A stretch of DNA of 36,419 nt, taken from positions 1 to 36,419 of the forward strand of contig NZ_JASISO010000064.1 of the NCBI RefSeq assembly GCF_030063135.1, given 5' to 3'. Position numbers and translations under genes: made by a program. The notes under the pieces are model-generated. The model saw only the letters and a program-made list of their open reading frames with translations, searched no databases and had not been told where the DNA came from. Positions 7,942 through 15,446 of this stretch are shown piece after piece; the first letter of the stretch is position 1, and the number at the start of each line of letters is the position of its first letter. Source of the DNA: Streptomyces sp. G-G2. GTDB taxonomy: Bacteria; Actinomycetota; Actinomycetes; Streptomycetales; Streptomycetaceae.

Positions 7942-7989
7942 CTACGGGCCCTCGCCGCGGCAGCTAAGGAGAAGCAGCCCAAAACGCAT
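7942..7989 (-). CDS. leuL: leuA leader peptide
   Basis: A 15-codon frame, MRFGLLLLSCRGEGP, starting with ATG at 7989 and ending TAG at 7942-7944, lies 100 bp upstream of leuA. Its codons 5-8 are four consecutive Leu codons (CTG CTT CTC CTT), including CTT codons that are rare in this genome. Such a run is the hallmark of leucine attenuation: ribosome stalling at low Leu-tRNA would change folding of the downstream RNA. A TAGGGT -10-like hexamer at 7999-8004 places the likely transcript start at or near the ATG, so the peptide may be read from a leaderless end. It is too short for ordinary gene finding. A leader-type arrangement at leuA has been discussed for Streptomyces coelicolor. The symbol leuL follows enteric usage and is tentative. 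Confidence 0.8.
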   Translation of the reverse strand: MRFGLLLLSCRGEGP

Positions 7990-7998
7990 GATGACCGC

Positions 7999-8004
7999 AC
8001 CCTA
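7999..8004 (-). promoter_or_regulatory. -10-like hexamer for the leuA leader transcript
   Basis: TAGGGT on the minus strand lies 9 bp before the leader-peptide ATG. No good -35 hexamer stands 16-18 bp upstream, so an activator or alternative sigma factor is possible. Confidence 0.45.
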
Positions 8005-8075
8005 GCCCAGCCGCGCGGCTGTGCGGGGACCTGTTTCAGTATGCAAGACCACGCAGTCCGTTTTGTACCCTTTGT

Positions 8076-8087
8076 GAGTTACAACTC
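8076..8087. promoter_or_regulatory. Palindrome between leuA and the M4 protease
   Basis: GAGTT-AC-AACTC is a perfect inverted repeat in an AT-richer patch (8058-8095) of the divergent leuA/protease intergenic region. It sits about 120 bp before the protease start and 70 bp behind the leuA -10, so it could serve either gene. Operator function is inference. Confidence 0.35.
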
Positions 8088-8205
8088 GTTTACCCGTGCG
8101 AGGTCCGGGCGATCCGTCAACACGACTCCATGCGCTTTCAGACAGTCGAATGAATCATGGTTGCAGCTAGTGACAGCGCCATGACGCAGTGCGACATTGC
8201 CGGAC

Positions 8206-9306
8206 ATGGATGCCACGCCTCGCCACACCGCTCACCACCCGGTTCACCGCACCGCTCACCACCCGGTCTTCTGCGCGATCGTGCCGCCGCACATGCTCGA
8301 CCGCATCGCCCGGTCCGAGGACACCCGCCGCGCGGACATCGCGCAGCGCACCCTCGAACACGACTCCCTCCAGCGCACCCGGCGCCGCGTCAACACCCTC
8401 CGGGGCATCGCGCCGGAGCTCGGCACTCCGCCGTCCGACACCCCGGCACGGACGATCTACGACGCCCAGCACCACACCCGTCTGCCCGGCAAGAAGGTCC
8501 GCGCCGAGGGCGCCCCGGTGGACAAGGACGCCTCCGTCAACCGCGCCTACGCGGGGCTCGGCTCCACCTTCGAGCTGTACCTGAAGGCGTACGGACGCCA
8601 CTCGATCGACGGTTCGGGGCTGCCCCTGAACGCCAGCGTCCACTACGGCGAGCAGTACAACAACGCCTTCTGGGACGGCACTCAGATGGTCTTCGGGGAC
8701 GGCGACGGCGACCTGTTCCTCGACTTCACGGTCTCCGTGGACGTCATCGGGCACGAGCTGACCCACGGCGTCACCCAATACACGGCCAACCTGGAGTACT
8801 ACGGCCAGTCGGGCGCGCTGAACGAGTCGATGTCGGACGTCTTCGGCTCCCTCATCAAGCAGTACTCACTGGACCAGACCGCGCGGGACGCGGACTGGCT
8901 GATCGGGGCCGGGCTGCTCGGCCCGAACGTCAGCGGGGTCGCCCTGCGCTCCATGAAGGCCCCGGGTACGGCGTACGACGACGACGAGCTGGGCAAGGAC
9001 CCGCAACCCGCGACGATGGACGGCTACGTGCGCACCAGCGGGGACAACGGCGGGGTGCACATCAACTCCGGCATCCCCAACCACGCGTTCTACCTGCTCG
9101 CGGCCGATCTCGGCGGCAAGGCCTGGGAGCGGGCCGGGCAGATCTGGTACGACACCCTGACCGGCGGCGAGCTGACCTCCGACGCGGACTTCGCTCAGTT
9201 CGCGCGGCTGTCGCTGGCGGCGGCCACGGCCCGGTTCGGGGACGGCGGCGCCGAACAGCAGGCGCTGCTGAAGGCATGGTCGGTAGTGGGTGTGCCGACC
9301 GCGTAG
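8206..9306 (+). CDS. M4-family (thermolysin/protealysin-like) metalloprotease
   Basis: A 366-residue zinc endopeptidase. The zinc ligands are seen as HELTH at residues 183-187 (Glu184 catalytic) and Glu207 in NESMSD, 24 residues after the first His as in thermolysin. The second active-site His is His285 in NGGVHINSG. There is no signal peptide or lipobox. The N-terminus has a short His-rich duplication (HTAHHPVHRTAHHPVF), then FCAIVPPHMLDRIA, a short propeptide like that of protealysin-type enzymes. Such enzymes are known from family work to lack a classical signal and may act inside the cell or leave by an unknown route. The ATG at 8206 is used; a TTG at 8197 is an alternative, and neither has a strong ribosome binding site. 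The next gene, 18 bp on, encodes an emfourin-like inhibitor, which supports the protealysin assignment. Confidence 0.92.
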   Translation: MDATPRHTAHHPVHRTAHHPVFCAIVPPHMLDRIARSEDTRRADIAQRTLEHDSLQRTRRRVNTLRGIAPELGTPPSDTPARTIYDAQHHTRLPGKKVRAEGAPVDKDASVNRAYAGLGSTFELYLKAYGRHSIDGSGLPLNASVHYGEQYNNAFWDGTQMVFGDGDGDLFLDFTVSVDVIGHELTHGVTQYTANLEYYGQSGALNESMSDVFGSLIKQYSLDQTARDADWLIGAGLLGPNVSGVALRSMKAPGTAYDDDELGKDPQPATMDGYVRTSGDNGGVHINSGIPNHAFYLLAADLGGKAWERAGQIWYDTLTGGELTSDADFAQFARLSLAAATARFGDGGAEQQALLKAWSVVGVPTA

Positions 9307-9324
9307 AGCCGGTAGACAGGTGTC

Positions 9325-9594
9325 ATGCGGATTCTTGTGGTGCGGACGGGCGGGTTCACCGGTATCGAACGCCGGGTCGAGATCGACACGTCGGACCTGC
9401 CCGACGAGGCCGAATGGCAGGCCCTTGCACAGCTCGCGCTGCGTCCCGGACCGCCGGGGCATCCGGCCGGCGGGGTCCGGGACGGGTTCTCGTACCGGAT
9501 CACGGTCGACGGGCGGACGGTGCTGTGCCAGGACCCGAACCTGTCCGACGCGCAGCGGCAGTTGATCACCCGGGTCCTCAAAGAGGGTGCCTGA
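9325..9594 (+). CDS. Emfourin-like protease inhibitor
   Basis: An 89-residue protein starting MRILVVRTGGFTGIERRVEIDTS, with DGFSYRITVDGRTVLCQDPNLSDAQRQLITRVL near the end. RxGGFxG(I)xRR near the start and a late DG(F/x)xY.(I/V)xxxG block match the emfourin family, small slow-binding inhibitors first described for protealysin of Serratia and encoded next to M4 proteases. It lacks a signal peptide, like its partner, so the inhibitor and enzyme can meet in the cytoplasm. AGG stands about 8 nt before the ATG, and the gap to the protease stop is 18 bp, so the two are surely cotranscribed. Family assignment rests on sequence pattern and neighbour; inhibition of this enzyme is inference. Confidence 0.82.
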   Translation: MRILVVRTGGFTGIERRVEIDTSDLPDEAEWQALAQLALRPGPPGHPAGGVRDGFSYRITVDGRTVLCQDPNLSDAQRQLITRVLKEGA

Positions 9595-9621
9595 CCAGGG
9601 CTTCTCTGTTTGGATGCCCGG

Positions 9622-10464
9622 GTGAACCTTCTTGATGACCTTGAGCGCTACTACGACACCGCCCCGCGGAACGGCGGCGCGCGGGCCGAGGACCTCGGCC
9701 CGCTCACCCTGTTCGTGCAGGAGGGCACCGGCTGGCCGTACTACGCGCGCCCCGCGCTCGGCGGCGGCGACGGCACGGGAGCCGCGCCGGCAGCGGCGCC
9801 GGTGACGGTGGCCGATGTGGAACGGGTCCGTCGGCGTCAGCGCGCGCTGGGGGTCCCTGAGGCCTTCGAATGGGTGGCCGAAAACAGCCCCTCCCTGCGG
9901 GCCGCCGCCGAAGCCTCGGGGCTGCATGTTCATGCGCACCCCCTGATGGTTCTGGACCCGGCGGCCGTACGGAGTCCCGCGCATCCCGAGGTCCGGCTGC
10001 TCGGCGCGGACGACCCGCTGCTGCGGGCCGCGGTGACCGTGCCGATGCTGGCCTTCGCCGAGCCCGGCACCGCGCGGGGCGAGGCGGGTCCGGCGCAGCT
10101 GGCCGCCGCCGCGGCGGACCCGGCGGCGCACGCCCGGCAGGCGCATGTGGCGGCCCTGCTCGCCTCGGGCCGTACCGGCCTCGCGGCAGCGGTGCGCGGG
10201 GGCGCGGTCCTGTGCTCCGGCCAGTACAACCCGGTGGGCGGCACGGCCGAGGTCGTGGGCGTCGGCACCCTCCCGTCGGCCCGCCGCCAGGGTCTCGCGC
10301 AGGCCGTGACGCAGGCGCTGGTCGCCGACGCGCTGGCCAGGGGCGTCCGTACGGTGTTCCTGTCCGCGGGCGACGAGGACGTGGCCCGGATGTACGGGCG
10401 GATCGGCTTCCGCCGGGTGGGCACGGCACTGATCGCGGAGCCCCCGCAGGAGCGGGCCGCCTGA
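9622..10464 (+). CDS. GNAT-family N-acetyltransferase
   Basis: A 280-residue protein whose C-terminal half is a GNAT fold. AEVVGVGTLPSARRQGLAQAVTQALVADALARG contains the acetyl-CoA loop (R-R-Q-G-L-A), and VFLSAGDEDVARMYGRIGFRRVGTA matches the closing motif with Y and GF. The first ~130 residues (NLLDDLERYYDTAPR, then VQEGTGWPYYARP) form a second domain found in many Streptomyces GNAT proteins with no known substrate. The GTG at 9622 is chosen over a TTG at 9610; neither has a clear ribosome binding site. It follows the inhibitor gene by 27 bp and probably shares its transcript, though a link with the protease is not shown. Confidence 0.82.
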   Translation: MNLLDDLERYYDTAPRNGGARAEDLGPLTLFVQEGTGWPYYARPALGGGDGTGAAPAAAPVTVADVERVRRRQRALGVPEAFEWVAENSPSLRAAAEASGLHVHAHPLMVLDPAAVRSPAHPEVRLLGADDPLLRAAVTVPMLAFAEPGTARGEAGPAQLAAAAADPAAHARQAHVAALLASGRTGLAAAVRGGAVLCSGQYNPVGGTAEVVGVGTLPSARRQGLAQAVTQALVADALARGVRTVFLSAGDEDVARMYGRIGFRRVGTALIAEPPQERAA

Positions 10465-10508
10465 GCCGTCCCTCGCGGCTCCCGCCCGGCCCGCGCGGAA
10501 GCGCGCCC

Positions 10509-10556
10509 AATACGCCGCCCGGGCGGCGTATTTGCCGGACCGGCAACAATATTTGT
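10509..10556. promoter_or_regulatory. Cluster of three palindromes before the methyltransferase
   Basis: Three dyads lie end to end. A perfect 24-bp palindrome occupies 10509-10532 (half AATACGCCGCCC). TTGCCGG-A-CCGGCAA is at 10532-10546. A near-palindrome ACAATATTTGT is at 10546-10556. The first could be a terminator for the acetyltransferase gene (stop 10464), but the A/T-flanked arrangement suits operators. No clear promoter could be assigned. Confidence 0.5.
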
Positions 10557-10619
10557 CGGGCGCGCGGGCGCGGGCGCAGCATCGGGGAACCGGCAGCCGC
10601 CCGCACAGGAAGAGGCCCC

Positions 10620-11312
10620 ATGCCCGAGCACGCGCACACCCCCGCGCAGGACCACACCCACGACCACGCCCACGAGGGCCCGCCCGCCGAGGGCGCCACC
10701 GGCGCCGCGTACTGGGACGCCCGCTACCAGGAGAGCGACCGGATCTGGAGCGGGCGGGCGAACACCGTCCTGGTCCGCGAGATCGCGGGAGTCACCCCCG
10801 GCCGCGCCCTGGACCTCGGCTGCGGCGAGGGCGGCGACACGGTGTGGCTGGCCCGCCAGGGCTGGCGCGTCACCGCGACGGACATCTCCGGCGTCGCCCT
10901 GGAACGGACGGCGGCGCACGCCGCCGAGGCGGGCGTGGCGGACCGGGTGGACTGCCGGCGGCACGACCTGACCGAGTCGTTCCCGGCCGGGGAGTTCGAC
11001 CTCGTCTCGGCGTGCTTCCTGCACTCCTTCGGCGACTTCCCCCGCGAGCGGATCCTGCGCACCGCGGCCCGGGCGGTCGCCCCCGGCGGCGTCCTGCTGA
11101 TCGTGGGCCACGCGGGCTGGGCGCACTGGCAGGAGAACGTCCACCCCGAGGTCCGCTTCCCCACCCCCGACGAGGTCGTGGCGGAGCTGGAGCTGCCGGA
11201 GGGCGCGTGGGAGGTGCTGCTGGCCGGGGAACACGAACGGGCCCAGGACCAGCCTGACGGCAGGCCCGGGACCCGGACGGACAACGCGGTGAAGGTACGG
11301 CGGCTGGCCTGA
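10620..11312 (+). CDS. Class I SAM-dependent methyltransferase (TehB-like)
   Basis: A 230-residue methyltransferase. The SAM-binding loop is ALDLGCGEGGDTVWLARQGW at about residues 61-80. The acidic ribose-binding strand is VTATDIS, and DLVSACFLHSF follows in the motif-IV position. YWDARYQESDRIWSGRANTVL before it resembles the TehB/thiopurine-methyltransferase-like group. The N-terminus is unusual: about 20 residues rich in His and Asp (HAHTPAQDHTHDHAHEG), which could bind metal. The ATG at 10620 is well placed behind AGGAAGAGG. The stop codon lies inside the left arm of a bidirectional terminator. Substrate is unknown; TehB homology alone does not prove tellurite or selenium methylation. Confidence 0.85.
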   Translation: MPEHAHTPAQDHTHDHAHEGPPAEGATGAAYWDARYQESDRIWSGRANTVLVREIAGVTPGRALDLGCGEGGDTVWLARQGWRVTATDISGVALERTAAHAAEAGVADRVDCRRHDLTESFPAGEFDLVSACFLHSFGDFPRERILRTAARAVAPGGVLLIVGHAGWAHWQENVHPEVRFPTPDEVVAELELPEGAWEVLLAGEHERAQDQPDGRPGTRTDNAVKVRRLA

Positions 11313-11329
11313 CCCCTTGGGGTCAGGCC
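11306..11329. terminator. Bidirectional terminator between methyltransferase and era
   Basis: GGCCTGACCCC and its exact complement flank a 2-nt centre. The methyltransferase stop codon is inside the left arm, and the era stop is 38 bp away on the other side, so the hairpin serves both converging genes. Confidence 0.8.
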
Positions 11330-11366
11330 CGGCCCGCGACGGACGGAGTCCGGCGCGTCGAGACGG

Positions 11367-12308
11367 TCAGAAGCCGAGCTTGCGGAGCTGCTTGGGGTCG
11401 CGCTGCCAGTCCTTCGCGACCTTCACGTGCAGGTCGAGGAAGACGGGGGTGCCGAGCAGCGCCTCGATGTGCTTGCGCGACTTCATCCCGACCTCCTTCA
11501 GGCGGGAGCCCTTCGGGCCGATGATGATGCCCTTCTGGCTGGGCCGCTCGATGTAGACGTTCGCGTGGATGTCCAGCAGCGGGCGGTCGGCCGGGCGGTT
11601 CTCGCGCGGGATCATCTCCTCGACGACCACGGCGATGGAGTGCGGCAGCTCGTCGCGTACGCCCTCCAGCGCGGCCTCGCGGATCAGCTCGGCCACCATC
11701 ACCATCTCGGGTTCGTCGGTGAGGTCGCCCTCCGGGTACAGCGGCGGGCTCTCCGGCAGCAGGGGTGCGATCAGGTCCGCGAGCAGCTGTACCTGGCTGT
11801 CGCCGACCGCCGAGACCGGAACGATCTCGGCCCACTCGAAGCCCAGCTCGATGCCGAGCTGGTGGATGGCGAGGAGCTGCTCGGCCAGGGCCTTGGACTC
11901 GACCAGGTCGGTCTTCGTCACGATGGCGATCTTGGGGGTCTTCTTGATCCCCGCGAGTTCCTTGGCGATGAACTTGTCGCCGGGGCCGAGCTTCTGGTCG
12001 GCGGGCAGGCAGAAGCCGATCACATCGACCTCGGACCAGGTGGCCCGTACGACGTCGTTCAGGCGCTCGCCCAGCAGGGTGCGGGGCTTGTGCAGTCCTG
12101 GGGTGTCGACCAGGACGAGCTGGGCGTCCGGGCGGTGCACGATGCCGCGGACCGTGTGCCGGGTGGTCTGCGGCCGGTTGGAGGTGATCGCGACCTTGGT
12201 ACCCACGAGTGCGTTGGTCAGGGTCGACTTGCCCGCATTGGGACGGCCGACGAAGCATGCGAAGCCCGCGCGGTGCGGGGCGGTGGGCTCGGGGGAACGA
12301 TCGCTCAT
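11367..12308 (-). CDS. era: GTPase Era
   Basis: A 313-residue Era, which binds the 3' end of 16S rRNA and assists 30S maturation. The G1 loop is GRPNAGKST, G3 is DTPG, G4 is TKTD and G5 is VSA. RPQTTRHTVRG is the Era switch region. The C-terminal KH domain contains the RNA-binding loop IIIGPKGSRLKEVG, and the C-terminus RDPKQLRKLGF is typical. The chosen start is the ATG at 12308 (MSDRSPEP), with GGGGAG 10-11 nt upstream; an ATG at 12317 is closer to it. Remarkably the frame is open for a further 221 codons upstream, through a truncated DUF916-like gene with no stop between, so a longer fusion product is formally possible. Confidence 0.95.
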   Translation of the reverse strand: MSDRSPEPTAPHRAGFACFVGRPNAGKSTLTNALVGTKVAITSNRPQTTRHTVRGIVHRPDAQLVLVDTPGLHKPRTLLGERLNDVVRATWSEVDVIGFCLPADQKLGPGDKFIAKELAGIKKTPKIAIVTKTDLVESKALAEQLLAIHQLGIELGFEWAEIVPVSAVGDSQVQLLADLIAPLLPESPPLYPEGDLTDEPEMVMVAELIREAALEGVRDELPHSIAVVVEEMIPRENRPADRPLLDIHANVYIERPSQKGIIIGPKGSRLKEVGMKSRKHIEALLGTPVFLDLHVKVAKDWQRDPKQLRKLGF

Positions 12309-12971
12309 ACGGGCCATTCTCCCCGATGCGGCTCCCAGCGCCGACCAGGCCACGGCGAGGAGGGCCGTAGCGCCCGCCAGCAGGGTCCCGAGGCGGGGGT
12401 GCGCGGCGTATCCGGCGGTGCCCTCGGCGGTGGCCCCGGGGGCCGTGGCGCGCACGGTCGTCCGGGTCCGGTCCAGGGCGGGCGGGTCCGGCCAGGACTC
12501 GGTGAGCCGGACCCGCTGGCCGGGCAGCAGCTCGGCCGGAGCGGTCGCCGCCCCGTGCGCCAGGGGGCGGCCGAGGGCTCCGGTGGAGGTGAGGGCGATC
12601 CGGGGCCGCAGGGTGACGTTGCCGAGATCGCGGAGGGTGTACGTGATCTCCGCACCGGAGCCGTGCGGGGTGACCGTGAGCCCCTCGACGGCGAGGGCGG
12701 GCGCGGTCGGGCCCGAGACCCGGAGGTAGACGCGGGCGGCGACGGCCCGCCGTACTCCGATGGCCCCGGCGGTGGCGGTGGGCTCGTCCTCCAGGGCGAC
12801 GACGGCCCCGGGGTGGTCCCCGGGCTCCGCCCGCTCGGGGACGGCCACGGTGAAGGGCACGCTGACGGCGCCCCCGGCCGGGACGGTGACCCGGTCCCGC
12901 GCGAGCCGGGTCCAGGCGCCGGTGGCTCCGCGGGGCTCCTCGGGGCCGCGGACGGCGAAGGCATCACCCAT
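12309..12971 (-). pseudogene. 5'-truncated DUF916/WxL-like membrane protein, in frame with era
   Basis: About 220 codons resemble the C-terminal part of actinobacterial DUF916-type proteins. There is a beta-sandwich with VTVPAGGAVSVPFTVAVPERAEPGDHPGAVVAL, a second sandwich (LTVTPHGSGAEITYTLRDLGNVTL), and a final membrane span LGTLLAGATALLAVAWSALG. Members I know begin with a signal peptide and about 90 residues of first-domain sequence, absent here. The readable part starts abruptly with MGDAFAVRGPEEP at 12971, overlapping the stop of the AraC-type gene by 8 bp. Without a signal peptide the sandwiches would stay inside the cell, so it is probably a remnant. It has no stop codon and continues into era, possibly kept open because it carries era's upstream signals. 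A rearranged but translated protein cannot be excluded. Confidence 0.7.
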
Positions 12972-14025
12972 TGACTGATGGGCCATCAGTTTCCGTCAGG
13001 GTGAGGGCGCCGGAGCCGGGCACCGGCCCCGCGCGCCCGCCCTCCTGGAAGGTCCGCCGGTACGCGGTCGGGTTCACCCCGATCGCCGCCTGCACGTGCT
13101 TGCGCAGGGACTGGGCGCTGCCGAACCCCGTTTCCCGGGCCACCTGTTCCATCGGCAGGTCCGTGCGTTCCAGCAGCTGCCTGGCCCGCTCGACCCGCTG
13201 CATCACGATCCACTGGCCGGGGCTGACCCCGGACTCCTCGCGGAACCGGCGGGTGAACGTCCGTACCGACATGGCCTCCTGGCGGGCCAGGTCGGTCAGC
13301 CGGACCGGCTCGTGGAGCCGGTCCAGCACCCAGGCGCGGGCCGCGGTGGTGCTCGCCGCCTGCGACTGCGGTACCGGGCGCTCGATGAACTGGGCCTGCC
13401 CGCCGTCCCGGTGCGGCGGTACGACGGTGCGCCGGGCCACGTCGTTCGCGACGCCCGCGCCGTGGTCGCGGCGCACGATGTGCAGGCACAGGTCGATCCC
13501 GGCGGCCACTCCGGCGGAGGTCAGCACGTCCCCCTCGTCCGTGTACAGCACGTCCGGATCGACCCGGACGGCCGGGAAGAGGCGCTGGAAGTGCGCGGCG
13601 GAGGACCAGTGGGTGGTGGCGCGGCGGCCGTCGAGGTACCCGGCGGCGGCCAGCACGTACCCGCCCGTGCAGATGGAGACGAGCCGGGTGCCGGGGCGGA
13701 TGTGCGCGAGGGCGGCGGCCAGTTCGGGGGTGAGCCGTCCCTCGTCGTAGACCGGACCCAGCTCGTAGGAGGCGGGTACGACGACCGTGTCGGCGGTGGC
13801 CAGCAGCTCGGGCCCGTGCTCGACGTCGATCGAGAAGTCGGCGTCGGTGCGGACCGGGCCGGGGGCGAGCGCGCAGGTCAGGATCTCGTACAGCGGCAGG
13901 CCCGCCACGTCCTTGGCCCGGCCGAAGATCCGGTGCGGGATGCCGAGCTCGAAGGGCAGCAGCCCGGTGAGCGCGAGGACGACCACGCGGTGGGCCGACG
14001 GGGGCGGTGTCGCGGCGGAGGTCAT
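12964..14025 (-). CDS. GlxA/FtrA-type AraC-family transcriptional regulator
   Basis: A 353-residue regulator. Residues about 10-190 form a DJ-1/PfpI-like domain (VVVLALTGLLPFELGIPHRIFG; LVSICTGGYVLAAAGYLDGRRATTHW, with the nucleophile-elbow Cys). The C-terminal ~100 residues form a double helix-turn-helix AraC domain (LTDLARQEAMSVRTFTRRFREESGVSPGQWI; MEQVARETGFGSAQSLRKHVQAAIGVNPTAYRRTF). This layout defines GlxA-like regulators. The ATG at 14025 gives MTSAATPP. It is divergent from the MFS gene with a 71-bp gap, so it most likely controls that transporter. Its stop overlaps the DUF916 remnant, which suggests that the regulator-transporter pair lies at a rearrangement boundary. The inducer is unknown. 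Confidence 0.88.
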   Translation of the reverse strand: MTSAATPPPSAHRVVVLALTGLLPFELGIPHRIFGRAKDVAGLPLYEILTCALAPGPVRTDADFSIDVEHGPELLATADTVVVPASYELGPVYDEGRLTPELAAALAHIRPGTRLVSICTGGYVLAAAGYLDGRRATTHWSSAAHFQRLFPAVRVDPDVLYTDEGDVLTSAGVAAGIDLCLHIVRRDHGAGVANDVARRTVVPPHRDGGQAQFIERPVPQSQAASTTAARAWVLDRLHEPVRLTDLARQEAMSVRTFTRRFREESGVSPGQWIVMQRVERARQLLERTDLPMEQVARETGFGSAQSLRKHVQAAIGVNPTAYRRTFQEGGRAGPVPGSGALTLTETDGPSVNG

Positions 14026-14096
14026 GGCCCGATCATAGCGAACCATGTCGTTCAGGCCACTGGAGTACGGGTGGCTCGGGCCCGGAAGCTGTCCCT
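14026..14096. promoter_or_regulatory. Divergent promoter region, AraC regulator / MFS transporter
   Basis: A 71-bp shared upstream region. On the minus strand TATGAT (14032-14037) lies 6 bp before the regulator ATG and would give a nearly leaderless transcript, but no good -35 is seen. No clear signal was found for the plus-strand transporter. Confidence 0.4.
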
Positions 14097-15446
14097 GTGA
14101 CCCAGACAGCCCCCACCTCAGGCACCACGCCCGCCCCGGGCACCACGCGCGCCCCCGGCGGCGCCCCCGTCCACGGCCCGGCGCCGCGCCCGGCCGGGCG
14201 GATCCACCGCGCCTGGTCCGTCGCGGCCGTCACCTTCGTGACGATCATCGGCGCCGCGGCCTTCGCCTCCCTGCCCGGACTGCTCCTCGACCCCCTGCAC
14301 AAGGAATTCGACTGGTCCCGCGGCACCATCGGCTTCGCCGTGTCCGTCAACCTGGCCCTGTACGGGCTGACCGCGCCCTTCGCCGCCGCACTGATGGACC
14401 GTTTCGGCATCCGCCGGGTGGTGGTGGTCGCGCTGACGGTGATATCCGGCGGCACGGCGGCCACCGTGTGGATGACCACGTCGTGGCAGCTGGTGCTGTT
14501 CTGGGGCGTACTCGTGGGCCTGGGCAGCGGTTCGATGGCGCTGGCCTTCGCGGCCACGGTCACCAACCGCTGGTTCACCACCCAGCGCGGCCTGGTCACC
14601 GGCGTCCTGACGGCGGCCGGGGCCTCCGGTCAGCTGATCTTCCTGCCGCTGCTGGCCTGGCTGGTGGAGAACCACGGCTGGCGCCCGGCGTCGGTGACGG
14701 TCTCACTGGCGGCGCTGGCGGTCGTACCGTTCGTCTGGCTGCTGCTGCGCGACCATCCGGCGGACGTGGGGCTCGCCCCGTACGGCGGGGAGTACGCGCC
14801 CAAGCCCGCCCCCGTGCCGGGCGCCGCGCGCCGGGCCGTGAGCGTGCTGTTCAAGGCGGCCCGCACGGGACCGTTCTGGCTGCTCGCCGGAACCTTCGCG
14901 ATCTGCGGGGCCTCCACCAACGGCCTCGTCAAGACGCACTTCGTGCCCGCCGCGCACGATCACGGCATGCCGGTGACGGCGGCGGCCGGACTGCTCGCGG
15001 TGATCGGCGTCTTCGACGTGATCGGCACGGTGGCCTCCGGCTGGTTCACCGACCGCTTCGAGGCCCGTCGGCTGCTGGCGGTCTACTACGCGCTGCGCGG
15101 GGTCTCGCTGCTGTTCCTGCCGATGCTGCTGGCGCCCTCGGTGCACCCGCCGATGGTGTTCTTCATCGTCTTCTACGGCCTGGACTGGGTCGCGACCGTG
15201 CCGCCGACGATCGCGCTGTGCCGGGAGCAGTACGGCGAGGACAGCGCGATCGTGTTCGGCTGGGTGCTGGCCTCGCACCAGGTGGGCGCGGCGGTGGTGG
15301 CGTTCCTGGGCGGTCTGGCGCGGGACGCCTTCGGCTCGTACGACCTGGTCTGGTACGCCTCGGGCGCGCTGTGCGCGGTGGCCGCGCTGATGGCGATGGT
15401 CATCCGGCGCCGCCGCGACCCGGCCGTGGTCCCGGCCGCCGCCTGA
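14097..15446 (+). CDS. MFS transporter (monocarboxylate-porter-like)
   Basis: A 449-residue protein with about 12 membrane segments after a 40-residue Pro/Thr/Gly-rich cytoplasmic N-terminus (PTSGTTPAPGTTRAPGG). The loop 2-3 signature is present as DRFGIRRVVVV and its second-half counterpart as DRFEARRLLAVYY. GLGSGSMALAFAATVTNRWFTTQRGLVTGVLTAAGASGQLIFLP matches the monocarboxylate/oxalate-formate group of the superfamily. The GTG at 14097 is chosen because the frame upstream runs through the divergent promoter and the regulator's 5' end. Expression is probably controlled by the divergent GlxA-type regulator. Substrate unknown; a small carboxylate is the family-based guess. Confidence 0.88.
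   Translation: MTQTAPTSGTTPAPGTTRAPGGAPVHGPAPRPAGRIHRAWSVAAVTFVTIIGAAAFASLPGLLLDPLHKEFDWSRGTIGFAVSVNLALYGLTAPFAAALMDRFGIRRVVVVALTVISGGTAATVWMTTSWQLVLFWGVLVGLGSGSMALAFAATVTNRWFTTQRGLVTGVLTAAGASGQLIFLPLLAWLVENHGWRPASVTVSLAALAVVPFVWLLLRDHPADVGLAPYGGEYAPKPAPVPGAARRAVSVLFKAARTGPFWLLAGTFAICGASTNGLVKTHFVPAAHDHGMPVTAAAGLLAVIGVFDVIGTVASGWFTDRFEARRLLAVYYALRGVSLLFLPMLLAPSVHPPMVFFIVFYGLDWVATVPPTIALCREQYGEDSAIVFGWVLASHQVGAAVVAFLGGLARDAFGSYDLVWYASGALCAVAALMAMVIRRRRDPAVVPAAA

Noticed and set aside
6219..7967. A 582-codon plus-strand frame opposite leuA
   Set aside because: Antisense shadow of leuA, same low-complexity composition.
7842..8000. N-terminal extension of leuA to 8000
   Set aside because: It covers the leader peptide in another frame and lacks a ribosome binding site; the ATG at 7841 has one.
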